Shown here: in pieces, positions 47,227 to 58,006 of the stretch
Position numbering within the stretch: position 1 is the first letter of the stretch
Layout of the letters: each line of letters begins with the position of its first letter
Source of the DNA: Perkinsus olseni
Taxonomy: Eukaryota; Perkinsozoa; Perkinsida; Perkinsidae
DNA: 64,000 bases
Reading direction: 5' to 3'
Assembly: GCA_013115135.1 (NCBI GenBank)
Contig: JABANP010000012.1
Location: forward strand, 264,758 to 328,757
Notes under the pieces: model-generated
What the model was told of the DNA's origin: nothing
Databases searched by the model: none
The model's input: the letters and a program-made list of their open reading frames with translations, nothing else
Program-made: the position numbers and the translations under genes

Positions 47227-48178
47227 TCAGTCAAGGCCTGGTCCATGATCGGGAACGCACTCCTCTGCATGATCCTCCCCGAGGAGACTGTTTTTGAGAC
47301 CGTCCTTCCCGTGCCTGTTGAATCTAGAAATAGGGTTCCGAAGATAACTCAAGCGTCGTACAACGCGGGAGCCGATAACCTTCAGTTTGCTCTTGGTATT
47401 CAGAAGGTCTGCTAGCCTCTCGATAGCGAATGGCCAGCCCTCGATGGTGTTCAATCTAGCATGTGGGAAGCTCTTTCTCGAACCGTCGAATTTTTCCCGA
47501 TCAACAGGTTCCAATAAGAGATGAGCTGCGTCAGATGAGTTCCGGTCTTTGTAGAAGGAACCGCGTATCGCCTTCCCGGCCATCGCGTAGATGAACTCGT
47601 TGTAACGGCCTTGGTTGGAAGCGTCCAACTTGACGCTTGTTAATTGTGACGTTCCATCGAACTCTACCGTTGCTTCCACCCCATCTTCATTGAACCCGTA
47701 GTATACACCGTTAGGGAGCAGGCTCCTCAGCATCAGCCAGCAATAGCTGGTTATCTGTCCATAGGCTCTCTGCGGTGGAGAGTACCGGGTTACCGCGCAA
47801 CAGCGGCTGCCCCTGCCACCCTCGCCTTAGAGGAATGAAGTCTACGAAACGGAATCGGTGATCGATACTGGCCCGTGCCCAATACTGTTTGGAACCTTCT
47901 ACTGCGTCCACACGGTAAACAGCCATTTCAACGCCTCTGGAGTCTCGGCGAGGTCTCAGGCTATGTCTCACATGCTCGCAGTAGAATCCATCCACAGTGC
48001 GACGTTCTAGCCTTTCTGCATAAAAGGACCCGTCCTCGGTCAAAGGTTCGAAATAATATCTCGTTCCCGCAACAGACTTGCCTACAAAGACCGGACTCCG
48101 ATGGCATCTCGCTGCCTCCCCTTGTAGGGCCAGCAGCAGAGTGAGGCTGAGGAAGGGGATCTGGCGATGCTGTGGCAT
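47227..48178 (-). pseudogene. Secreted-family protein, copy 2, one frame break
   Basis: It is nearly identical in layout to copy 1, with the same leader (MPQHRQIPFLSLTLLLALQG). One extra base in a CCC run on the coding strand (plus 47714-47716) breaks the frame after EEPAP. The downstream part, NGVYYGFNEDGVEATVEF through the basic tail to a stop near 47227, is otherwise intact. Gene plus flanks repeat copy 1 with a period of about 1.85-1.95 kb, so this is a recent tandem duplication. The break could be a real mutation or a sequencing error. Confidence 0.7.
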
Positions 48179-49208
48179 AAAACTGTGTGAAAGTGGAGGC
48201 TAGGAGGGTTTGGGTATTGCCCTTCGCACATCTCCCTTCTAGAGAGCCTGCCTTTTGGGGCCGATTAAGCAGACACGCGGCCTGAGGTCTACTATTGATT
48301 CGGTGAGACACAGGAAAAACTCATGTGCCCGATAACTTTGGCGTCTCCGAGGCCGCCCCAGCGAGGCGATGGCGAATCCCTTCGCCCTTGCGAGACTGTA
48401 GCGCAGCTTTCCGAGGTGTTGGCGAACTCTGAAGGCCTCAAGACTTGAGGCTCAAGTCTTCTCAGCCAGCTCGTGAAACCTTCGAAGTTCAAGGAGTCAC
48501 TGGTTGCGGCGCAGCCGCTGCGCCCTCAGAGGGCGCTACAGTCCTGTACGCTACGCTCCAGCCTTCAGAGGGGGCGGCCCTCTTCCGGTGCGTGCCGGTA
48601 CCTCACCTTGCTTCAAGCAAGTTGCTTGAACTCTGTCCTGCACAGGGCCTGTGTCAGTGGCCTGAGAGGTGCGATGCCTGTGGCACAGTGCCACAGGCAT
48701 CGCACCTCTCAGGTTGGCCACCCGAGGTGGCGAGATGTTTCTCCGGCCCAGTTCAATCATCCGTTTACGTTCGTCCGCAAAGATGCTTCGTTGGAGTGTT
48801 TAGGTGGCAGAGATGAAACTCGATACAACCATGGTAATCGCCGATTACTAATCGGTCCACAAATACTCTAACGAGACAACAGCCCAACTCACACACGGTG
48901 TGTGACACACCGCAGTTCAACACACCACTGTTCAACAACACCGTTAATCACGGTCCGTGATACCTCTACAAATTATTCCTCCGCAGCTTTATCATTCATG
49001 TTATTGATATGAATTATACAGCATTGAAAAATGGGCTTCTAGAAACGATATCATGAAAGTTCTGGAATACGGCAGACTGTTGATTTCGCATTATCCATAC
49101 CTGTCAGGTATTACCTGGCAAGGATGTAGGCATCCGCGAAAATTCTTCGAATTTTTGCGGGCTATCCTGCTGCCGGCAGGATAATCTCACGTCACGATAC
49201 TGCTTGAG
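48179..49208. repeat. Spacer dense in 1-nt-centre palindromes
   Basis: No gene was seen. Palindromes in this spacer include 48436-48450, 48440-48460 (AAGACTTGAG-G-CTCAAGTCTT), 48508-48524 (GGCGCAGC-C-GCTGCGCC), 48520-48536, 48607-48621, 48612-48630 (TTCAAGCAA-G-TTGCTTGAA), 48661-48713, 48841-48855, 48889-48905 and 48897-48911, plus 49106-49118. Neighbouring ones overlap by sharing an arm. Confidence 0.85.
48661..48713. repeat. Perfect 53-bp palindrome, 26-bp arms, 1-nt centre
   Basis: The left arm 48661-48686 starts CCTGAGAGGTGCG and ends CCTGTGGCAC. The centre is A at 48687. The right arm 48688-48713 is its exact reverse complement. It is the longest perfect example in the window. Confidence 0.95.
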
Positions 49209-50182
49209 CTACTCCATCTTTTCAGCCATTGCGTCGCATTGATCGTCATCGGAACCACCTTCTTCTGAGGCATTCCCGGAGAGGAGTTTGGTTGCCAGTC
49301 CATCTCTACTCTTGCGGAAAAGTGGATGCAGCATGTCGGATGGTCTTGAAGATTCTCGAAATACGAGATCTGGTACTCTTCAATGGCTCAAACGAGTTAA
49401 GACTCAGAGCTTCATAAACTTCTTCTGCCTTGCCGTGCCAACCCACAATGGTATTAATTCGAGCACGCGAGAAACTCTCTTTCGAGCCGTCGAACTTTTC
49501 CGGGTCAACGGGCTCCAAGATCACGCCGAATTGAGCTTTCGGTTTGGAGGAGTAGAAGAAACCAACAATCGCCTTCCCGAGCATAGTGTACTCGAAGGTT
49601 TCGCAGGATTCGGCATTCACTCTGACTTTCCTCACTTGCGAGGTTTCATCGAACTGGACTGTTGCTTGCAAGCCTTCCTCATTGAAGCCAAAATACATGG
49701 CGTTCGGAGCGGGCTTGTCTGCATTTTCGGTGACATACATCCGGTCTTTACTGATAAGATCCTTCACATTTTTGAGGCCAGTTGTCTGTACCCTACACCA
49801 GGCGAAACCGCTACCTGTGAATGGGTCGGTTTGAAGAGGGTTCCCTCCTTTGCGGTTTCAAATACTGTTTCGAGCCTTTAACATCGTCCACAGTGTAAAC
49901 CCACCACTGCCATCCTTTCTGCCATTCACGTTTATCTTTGGCGTGGTTCCGTGACAGATACGGTCTCATGAACGCGCAAGCGATCCCGTCCACAGTGTGC
50001 CTTCTTATACCCTCTGTATTCCTTCTCATAAGTGGGGGCCAAGCTTCGATATAGTACCTTGTACCATTCTCAGATTCTCCGACTACTACTGGCTCATGCT
50101 GTCCTCTTATGAAAGTCGTCTGTAATGCCAAGATGATGGTGAGGCTGAGGGAAGCAGCATGACGGTGATATCTCATAGAAGT
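49209..50182 (-). pseudogene. Secreted-family protein, copy 3, two frame breaks
   Basis: The leader MRYHRHAASLSLTIILALQ and core VVVGESENGTRYYIEAWPP are followed by TVDGIACAFMRPYLS and YTVDDVKGSKQY. The frame breaks near 49850, resumes with GSGFAW..VKDLISKDRMYVTEN, PNAMYFGFNEEGLQATVQF and SRARINTIVGW, and breaks again at an A run (49319-49322). A typical tail, SRDGLATKLLSG..SDDDQCDAM, ends at 49209. It is closest to copy 5. A GGCGAGCGAAA box lies about 235 bp upstream (50416-50427). Confidence 0.7.
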
Positions 50183-51906
50183 AATCGGACAAAATAGGTA
50201 GGCTAAAGGAACCCGGAAGGTATCAGGCCCATTACCTCTCAAGAAGGCTATCTGTCAGAGACTGGTCTCCTTAAGAGACCCTCCTGTGAGTAACTGAGCC
50301 AGCAGCTAGTCCGGGTGCGGGTACTTCGATAGGACGTCACGTCAGTAAGTGGGGCGGCGGAAGCCGAGACGGCTCAATGTTGTCCGTCTCCTTGCATGTG
50401 CCCTCTTCGCCTTCGAGGCGAGCGAAATTTACGTTGGTGGGGATATACAGGCTTTATAGTACAGGGTATCGGATGCAGCGGGTTTTCGGGAAGGCAGCTA
50501 TTCTGAGTAGCTGAACAGCGTTTTCGTGAGGGTTACAGATCTCCGAGATCTGATCTCGGGGACCGGCGCAAGGTCGGCTGCAAGACTAATCGCAATCACG
50601 GAACTCAACGGTGATTCGCCGACGACGAAAAATTCTCTCGAAAAGGCTTTTCGATCGACGCCTCGGTTCTACTGAGTCGGTAGAAGTTGGTGAAGTCCGC
50701 TAATCGCTAGTTACTAGTGCTACTGTAGCGCGAGGCCACAATTAGGGTACGAATCGAGCTGGTTTCTTTCAGATGGGCTCCCTGAGGGTCCAGTCCGCCA
50801 GGCCCTGGCGGCCAGGGATCCGCATTAGAGGGAGCTATTCTCGTGTGAGCAGCATCTGCCGTCAGCCTCTGACGTTGACGACGCGACTCGTGAAGGAAGT
50901 TGCCTTACTGCATCGCATTACTGACAAGAAGCGACTTGGTGTCAGGACAGCAATGCTGCAGTCTTAGTGACGTCTTAGAAGGTCGAACTAAAAGACACTC
51001 TTCTTTGACCAGGAGCTGAATCCTTGGGGCTGTGCGTGGGACGCATTGCGCATCACAATCACATGCGTCTCGCCCAGGTGCGTCACCTCCATCTCCGGAA
51101 CTCGGCACTCTCAATGAATGGACACTGCGAATATTCTACACGTCCTCTCGGGTATCATAGTTCAAAACTGAGAGATCGACATGCACGAATGAAGGCGTCT
51201 TCGCCCGCTCGACGATTCTGCCTTGTTCAATCTATCAGTAAGATGTCCATCGATGGTCATTCATCAATGGCGGTAACCACCAGGCGTTTGAGACTTACAC
51301 TTTGAGTTCCCCTCGGACTGAGGGCCTCAGTCGCGTCACCAATAGCAGAGGTTCCACTCACCCTGAAGAACGACCCCTCGATATCCCGCTCGGTTAGGAT
51401 GGATACTAGTGTGGCTAGGATGGGATTTCCATCATGGAAACCCTGATCGCTGTCGTTTCCAAGTTTCGCGTGGCGTCATCGTCGAACTCATGTACCCTAC
51501 GGCCCGTGTTGGTAGAATGATATCTCGACGAGATAATCTCGCTCTACATTAGCGGAGATGACGGGTTCACACTGTGAACAGTTTTCACTCCCAGGGACTC
51601 CCTGGGAGTGAAAACGCATTGAGCGAAGAGGCAGGATACTTCTATTTTCGATAGCGAGGGTTCACTAGAGTCCACTGAGTTGACCATTGACACCTGCAGT
51701 AGGCGCGTACTAGTGTGCACTCCAACAAGACAACAGTTATCAGGTAACAACATTAAAAGATTGTTTTAAAGAACAGTGGCGTCTCCGGGAATTGGTTATT
51801 CTCACACGGTTGACTAACATCGACATCTTTCAGCCTGTGCCTTCCTGCCGTTTTCCCAACACCGTAATGAGCCAAGATCCGGCTGCCGAAAGATCTTCTG
51901 CTGCGC
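50183..51906. repeat. Spacer with many 1-nt-centre palindromes
   Basis: No gene was recognised. Palindromes: 50536-50552 (CAGATCTC-C-GAGATCTG), 50543-50559 (CCGAGATC-T-GATCTCGG), 50795-50811 (CCGCCAGG-C-CCTGGCGG), 50803-50817 (CCCTGGC-G-GCCAGGG), 51316-51332 (GACTGAGG-G-CCTCAGTC), 51529-51541, 51565-51579 (GTTCACA-C-TGTGAAC) and 51581-51615. The downstream box of copy 4, CCAACAAGACAACAG, is at about 51722. Confidence 0.85.
51581..51615. repeat. Perfect 35-bp palindrome, 17-bp arms, 1-nt centre
   Basis: Left arm GTTTTCACTCCCAGGGA, centre C at 51598, right arm TCCCTGGGAGTGAAAAC. It directly follows the 15-bp palindrome at 51565-51579. Confidence 0.95.
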
Positions 51907-52875
51907 CTACTCGATGGACCCGGAACTGGAGCGATCATCGTCCTCTTCTGTGTCATCCTCTGTGACGAGGATGTCATTAAGGCCATCCTTGCCACGTCTC
52001 CGAAACCTAGATACGGCATTTCGGATGGCTTTGGATGCTCTCGCGATACGTGATCTGGCAGCGTTGAACCGCCTAGTTCGACGCAGTCCGAGGAGGTCTG
52101 GTAGTTGGCCGCTTTCGACGGGCCAGCCCTCGATGGTGTTCATCCGAGCCCGCGAGAAGGTCTGTCTCGAGCCATCAAATTTTGTAGGGTCGACTGGTTC
52201 GAGGATGAGGTAGACGCTGAATTCTTGCGCCCTGCCGAAAGCTCCCATCAGGGCTTTTCCTAGCATTGTGTAGTTCAGTTCATTGTACCTCCTTGCTTGC
52301 GGACCTCTCACCTCGACGTTCTTCACTTGTGAGTTATCATCGAATTCAATAGTCGCTCGCAGACCATGCTTGATGAAGCCGTGGTAGACACCGTTCGGGA
52401 CAGGCTTCGCCTCATTCTCAGTGGCAAATAATTGCTCTTCGCTGAGCAGACGGTTGGCAGCGGAAACTATTGGGTCGTCGGCCCGTACTGGACTTTCGAA
52501 ATCTTCTTGTGCTGCGGGCGTGAAGGACTTGAAAAGGAGCTTCCTACGGGCGGGCGCCACGTATATCCTCGAACCCTCCACGTCGTCCATAGTGTACATC
52601 CACATTTGGCATCGTGCATGCCATGCATCGTCTTCATAATCTGCACACGCTTCCAAGTGTGGTTCCTTGTACATGCACTTGAAGCCATCTACAGTTTGGT
52701 GTCGGGTACCCTCTCTATTTCTGATCATCCATTCGGGCCAGAGCTCGAAGTAGTATCTTCTCCCTCTATCGGACTCCCCTACAAGGATCGGCTGCTGATG
52801 TCCTTCTATGATCTGCAGTCGTAACGACAGCATTAGGCCGACAGTCAGACGAAGAGCGTGATGCTGTAGTCTCAT
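51907..52875 (-). CDS. Secreted-family protein, copy 4, intact, 322 residues
   Basis: The leader MRLQHHALRLTVGLMLSLRL is followed by ILVGESDRGRRYYFELWP, TVDGFKCMYKEPHL, YTMDDVEGSRIY, PNGVYHGFIKHGLRATIEF, YTMLGKALMGAF, LILEPVDPTKFDGSRQTFSR and MNTIEGWP. The tail is basic then acidic (RFRRRGKDGLNDI, TEEDDDRSSSGS). It is the longest intact member. No clear GGCGAGCG box was seen upstream, unlike the neighbours; a GGCGGCGAGG variant lies at about 52990. Function is unknown. Confidence 0.8.
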   Translation of the reverse strand: MRLQHHALRLTVGLMLSLRLQIIEGHQQPILVGESDRGRRYYFELWPEWMIRNREGTRHQTVDGFKCMYKEPHLEACADYEDDAWHARCQMWMYTMDDVEGSRIYVAPARRKLLFKSFTPAAQEDFESPVRADDPIVSAANRLLSEEQLFATENEAKPVPNGVYHGFIKHGLRATIEFDDNSQVKNVEVRGPQARRYNELNYTMLGKALMGAFGRAQEFSVYLILEPVDPTKFDGSRQTFSRARMNTIEGWPVESGQLPDLLGLRRTRRFNAARSRIARASKAIRNAVSRFRRRGKDGLNDILVTEDDTEEDDDRSSSGSIE

Positions 52876-53581
52876 TGAAAATGATAAGCTGAGAGATGTC
52901 GAGAGATGCCAACTCTTTCATTCGGCCCAAGAAAATTCACGTCACGGAGGCAACACCTATACAGAGACAGACTGTATGGGGACACTCACTGGGCGGCGAG
53001 GACGCCATGGAAGAGTATGGTCGCCCGATAACCGAGACTTCCCGGAAGTGGACGCATTATCGGATAAGCACGATAAGCGGGGAAAATGTGTATCCCAGCT
53101 TGTCGTGCTTTTGGTGACAGAAAGTGGTCACGGAATGAAAGCGGCAAATTCGTGTTGGATCTGTTGAAATGACGATGTCATATTAACATTACAACATTAC
53201 TGTCCCAAACTCGCGCAGAGAGAACTCTGCGCTAGTGCTTTCTTCGGCTGCTCGAGAGGTAGTCATTTAGGAAGATCCCAATAAAATCGTCTGATCGGCT
53301 CATAAGTACTTCAGCGAGACAGCAACCGTATTGTAACACCACAACTTACTTTTTAACAACGCAGTTATACAAAGCATTATTCGACTTATCATTCTTATTA
53401 TTGATACACGTTATACAGGATAACCATAATTTAGGTTTTTCATCAAACGATATTGTGAGCCTTCGGAATTACGGCTGACCATCTATTGCACATCTGCCAA
53501 ACCTGACAGACCTGTGTGGACGTTGGGAAAATAGTCGAAATAGCGAGATAGCCTCGCGTCAAGATATGGTTTCTGTTTGAG
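52876..53581. other. Spacer between copies 4 and 5
   Basis: No gene was recognised. It holds a hairpin GCGCAGAG-agaa-CTCTGCGC near 53214 and the CAGCGAGACAGCAACC downstream box of copy 5 near 53311. Confidence 0.5.
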
Positions 53582-54544
53582 CTACTTCTTCTTTTCAGAC
53601 ACCGCGTGGCATTGATCGTCATCGGAACTATACTCTTCTGTGTCACCCTCCGTGAGAAGGTGGCCCTTGAGGCCATCTTTAGCCCTCCTGCGAAAGCGAG
53701 ATGCAGCGTTTCGGACGCTTCTGAAGACCCTCGAAATTGCTTCTAATGGCTTGAAGCTGGAAGCCCCTAGAGCTTCATAAAGTGCTTCTTTGCCGCCTTT
53801 CCAACCTTCAATGGTATTGATTCGAGCACGCGAAAAACTCTCTGTTGAACCGTCGAACTTATCTGGGTCGACGGGCTCCAGGATGAGGCCGAGTTGGAAG
53901 CTCGGTTTGGAGAAGAAGCCGACCACCGCCTTCCCCAGCATAGTGTAGTGAAAGCCGTTGCAGCCTCTCAAGTTCACTCTGACCCGCTTCACTTGTGAGG
54001 TTGCATCGAAGTAGACAGTTGCTCTGAAACCTTCCTCATTAAAGCCATAATATATGCCGTTCGGAGCTGGCTTGGCCGCATTCTCAGTGACGTACATTCG
54101 GTCTCTCTTGATAAGATCCTTCACAAGTTTCAGGTCAATTGTCTGTAGTGTAGGATTCCAAGCGAAGCCGCTTCCCGAATTGGGGGGAAACCGCCAGCCG
54201 TGGACGGCGGGCGCTCCCTCCGCGGTCATGTACTGTTTCGAGCCTTCGACGTCATCGACTATGTAAGTCCACCATTGCCACCCTTTCTGCCATTCAGCCT
54301 TACCTTTGGCATCGTTTCGCGATTGATACGGTCTCATAAACATGCACTCGATGCCGTCCACAGTGTGCCTTCTTATACCCTCTGTATTTCTTCTCATACA
54401 CGGAGGCCAAGCTTCGACGTAGTACCTTGTACCGTTCTCTGACTCGCCCACTACTACTGGCTCATGCTGTCCTCTTATGATATTTATCTGTGATGCCAAC
54501 ATGAGGTTGAGGCCAAGGCAAGCCGCTTGACGATGATATATCAT
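53582..54544 (-). CDS. Secreted-family protein, copy 5, intact, 320 residues
   Basis: The leader MIYHRQAACLGLNLMLASQ leads into VVVGESENGTRYYVEAWPP, TVDGIECMFMRPYQS, YIVDDVEGSKQYM, PNGIYYGFNEEGFRATVYF, YTMLGKAVVGFF, LILEPVDPDKFDGSTESFSR, RINTIEGW, and the basic tail ASRFRRRAKDGLKGHL followed by an acidic end. A GGCGAGCGAAA box, inside an AAGGCGAG-cgaaa-CTCGCCTT hairpin, lies about 172 bp upstream (54716-54727). It is closest to copies 3 and 7. Function is unknown. Confidence 0.8.
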   Translation of the reverse strand: MIYHRQAACLGLNLMLASQINIIRGQHEPVVVGESENGTRYYVEAWPPCMRRNTEGIRRHTVDGIECMFMRPYQSRNDAKGKAEWQKGWQWWTYIVDDVEGSKQYMTAEGAPAVHGWRFPPNSGSGFAWNPTLQTIDLKLVKDLIKRDRMYVTENAAKPAPNGIYYGFNEEGFRATVYFDATSQVKRVRVNLRGCNGFHYTMLGKAVVGFFSKPSFQLGLILEPVDPDKFDGSTESFSRARINTIEGWKGGKEALYEALGASSFKPLEAISRVFRSVRNAASRFRRRAKDGLKGHLLTEGDTEEYSSDDDQCHAVSEKKK

Positions 54545-54715
54545 AGAAGTAATCGGACAGGAAAGGTAAGCTGAGGGAACCCAAGAAATTCTAGGCCCGC
54601 TACCTCTCAGAGCGGCCGCCTCTCAGTCTGGGAAGCGGGTATTTCGCTACAGCCTCACGAAGCGAGGTGCCGGAAAACGAGGCGTCTCGAAGGCGATACC
54701 TAAGACATCACACCA

Positions 54716-54727
54716 AGGCGAGCGAAA
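54716..54727 (-). promoter_or_regulatory. Shared upstream GGCGAGCG box (copy 5 example)
   Basis: AGGCGAGCGAAA on the plus strand (TTTCGCTCGCCT on the gene strand), about 172 bp before the copy 5 start. Matching boxes precede copies 1 (46493), 3 (50416), 6 (59761), 7 (62077) and 8 (63715); copy 2 has a weaker GAGGCGATGGCGA (48363). The fixed place and orientation suggest a promoter element or a conserved part of the duplicated unit. Confidence 0.55.
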
Positions 54728-57186
54728 CTCGCCTTCTTGTCAGCGATGGAGACGTGCGGATTTTCGCTCGCTAAGATAGCAATCCACGGACTCACAGACC
54801 TCGGAGCGGCGGAGGTCGATCGAGGAGGTCGATGGCCATCGATGCCATCGATGGCCTCCGTCGATGCCATAAGGCATCTAGGGAGAAGACTTCCGTAGAG
54901 ACTCCGGTAGAGTCTGGTGTAGTCTACTGATCGACGAAGCGCCCGGCGTTTCGTGAGGGAAATCGACATTGAGTGGGGGAAACCGTTTCGGCATCTTGTC
55001 TTCACAGAAACAAAACCCTGCAACGAGGCCTCAGCGAGTGTGTTCATTGGTTGCACCGGATATTCTCCCCAGGTTCGGAGGCAATATTTTCCAGGTTGAT
55101 GAGAAATCGAAAATCTTCTCGAATATCACGCAGCAAATTCTTAGAAACTCACGGCTTAACGCGGACACCGGAAGTCCCATTTTTGAGCAGTAAAGTGCAA
55201 TTGAATTGAATTACAGTAATTCAGATTCTGATTAGACCCGAATATCGTATGGCAATTGAGAGAGCGCCTAATAACTAGCTTGCTGCAGGAAAGTCAAACC
55301 CCAATTCGGAAGTGTTAAGGACTGATACAGGGACATTAGCACCTCTGGTTCCGCGCACTGTTTTACAGTGTAAAATTTACACGGGAAATTGGCTTTTTTC
55401 GGGGATTTTTTAACTCTGGTAGTCGTCGAATTCCTGTGTTCAAGAAGTCTCCTTGTGCGTAGCCTCTAGTAGCGGGGTTTCATGATGAGTAACACACTGC
55501 CTGCTCTCGAGGATGCAACGAGCCACGCAGCAGAAGTTCAGTGTGATGTCACGGATGACAGTGGGTACTCTAGGAAGGCGCTCTTTTCCACACGTGTGTC
55601 GATAAGTCTATTTGCCATGTTTGAGGGGCGCGCGAAGTGACATGGTCGGACTCACAGATCGTGTATCACAGAGATGCTGTAGTGTTGCTCAGTATCAACA
55701 TTTGAAGAGCACGTTTGTACCAAATCTTGCTGTAGTCTTGCACTACTATTGCCTACATAATCTAGGTCCTAGGAATGACTCATTCCGAATGAGGGAGACA
55801 CTGCCGAACAGAGCTTGTGTGAGGTACGAGTTTAGTACCTGGTACCTGTGCATGCCTTTGACGCTCCTCTGGTCATCTCGAATCGGCGCTTGTTTTATGG
55901 ACATGGGATTTCTTTTAACCCTTGTCTATTGTAGTCAATCCTTCCTAGTAGGAATCCTTCCATTTCTTGACATCTCCAAGCGGCACCTGACGAGGTGTCT
56001 GTGGTCGTATTCTGAGAGTATTCGAGTTGACTTTAAAGGCATCAGAAAAAGTCTGATCTCCCCGCAATATGTTGCCGACCGACGCTCTGATGACTCGACG
56101 CTATTGAAGCACTGTTATTCCAATCTGTTTCGCATGAGGAACGCAAAGCCTCGAAGAGCCGGAGCGAATCAGAAAGCAAACTCTTGACCAGGTTGATACT
56201 CAGCTTTCCTACCCGTAACCTGTCTGTTGCGTTATTTGCAATATTCTCTTCGCGTGCACTGAGGTTTGTGAGATCTTTCTATTCCACTGCGGAATGTGGT
56301 CTGACTCCTCCTTCTTGCCCGCGCCCTTCCCCTTCACATTCGTTGCAGAGGGCCATGCTGGGACTAATGTAAGTCGGGTGAGCGTAGCGACAAGGTACTA
56401 CCTCCCTGTAGGAGGCTAACTCAACCTCAACTCCCACCGTCGCTGATATGCTGGCGCCAGTTGTGCGGTACGAGCGATTGGAGGACGACTATGCTGGTGG
56501 TGATTACGCATTCGAGTCAACGGATGGTAATACAAGTATGCGCCTGAGGTCTTGTGATATTAGGAGACTATTTATCGAGTTGGTGATTCGGTAGAACTCA
56601 CGGGGTTTCTGCAGCGTCGTAAATCTCGGATCACAATCGCTGTTGGTCACTAGTGATCTCGTAGTTCTGTTACTCGCCTGCCGCTCAGGGAACCTCTCGG
56701 CGGCGACCAGCGCTTCGGGTATGTCTTATGATTATGACGATCAGAAAGAAGGAAGAACGATCGAATGGAACTCGGGGGATGGTAATGGCACTGTCATCAT
56801 GGCAGTCACTGCGGAGATGGTTGGCGCCTTGCTCGGTCCTCCGCGTATTTGGGAAAAGGATCGCACAGAAGAATTAGGCCACGACAGGTCGAAGCCGGCG
56901 CAACCCTTTTTCAGTTGTCTTAAGAGTTTACGATTCATACGCTCTAGAATCCCGAACTTATCCATGACAATGAGCTAGGAGAAGGGCAATCGTTGAGTCG
57001 GGGGTCCGTGATCGTGCCTGGCAATCGATGGTGTAGAGTCGATCAGAACTCTCATATTGCCCTACGTTGATTACTGTGGGGCGCGCGTTATTCTCTTGCA
57101 GTAGCTATGGACAGATAGTAGGTCTCCTTCGTCCTCACCACAGCTTCTGGTGGTCATGTTATTTCGAGGGCATACGTCTCCCGCAG

Positions 57187-57374
57187 GTGATTCCCCTACT
57201 ACCCGACCCAAAAGAAAGTATCACGAATTGGACCCTCTGCAGGCCACTGGGGCTCCTTATCTCGGTGTGTACGGCCCGGGGTATGACGGATGGATTCCCT
57301 CCTGGTCAGGCGTCGAGAGCCTCTATTTGCTCACGGCCCCAAAGCGACGAACGTTAGAACAAGAATATCGATAG
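57187..57374 (+). CDS. Possible last exon of an unrecognised gene
   Basis: After a CCGCAG acceptor the frame encodes PKRKYHELDPLQATGAPYL then GVYGPGYDGWIPSWSG and LTAPKRRTLEQEYR with a TAG stop. Its composition looks like real protein rather than chance, but no family was recognised and upstream exons are not settled. Confidence 0.35.
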
Positions 57375-57852
57375 ATCAGTCGTTTTACTACAGCCTTAGA
57401 ATATATCATCTGGTGAAGTACTATGAACATAATATGGATTGCCTCGTGTGCGTCCGTATTTCCTCTGATCTTAGTCTGCCTGTGCTGTTAAATCTGATCG
57501 ACATTGATTCTATCGAATCACGTGCTTCGCCGTTTTAGCTATCGTAGCTCTACAGTACATCCTTGGGCGATATCGTTTTCGTAAGTCATCACATGGGGAG
57601 TCCTTGCCTGGTCGGCAGGCCGACCCCCGCAATCATGATGCCACATCATTGGTCATCGATAGTCATTTTCATTGATTCTGTCTCACATAGTGGTGTATTG
57701 CGTTCCTTGGTTCGTCGGACCGGTCCATTAGCCGGCCTCTCCTCCAGCTGCCAGTATGTCCCATTGGATGTAGTGCGAACATACGACGGTATATATTTCG
57801 CGAGATGACATCACCGAGTCATTGCTTCTTCTATCTGCTGGAATGTTGTCAG

Positions 57853-58006
57853 AATTATTTACTCGTTTATGCTCAGACTCTGAGCACAAACGAGTAAATA
57901 ATTAAGCCACTCTAAGCCTTAGAGTGCTTTGCTACCTTCATTGTCCTCTCATGAGTTGCTCGTTTTTTTCTCCTGATGTCGCTCGAGCTCCTTCATTCAA
58001 TGAAGG
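57853..58006. repeat. Cluster of three 1-nt-centre palindromes
   Basis: 57853-57903 is a 51-bp palindrome with 25-bp arms, centre C at 57878 and one mismatch (57869 against 57887). 57908-57926 is CACTCTAAG-C-CTTAGAGTG. 57990-58006 is CCTTCATT-C-AATGAAGG. The first two are only 4 bp apart. Confidence 0.92.

Noticed and set aside
52432..52824. Plus-strand frames opposite the secreted-family copies
   Set aside because: They repeat wherever a family member lies on the minus strand and mirror its conserved motifs.
55612..56187. 191-residue plus-strand frame in the 4-kb spacer
   Set aside because: It runs through several 1-nt-centre palindromes and a likely intron, has no domain, and looks like chance openness.
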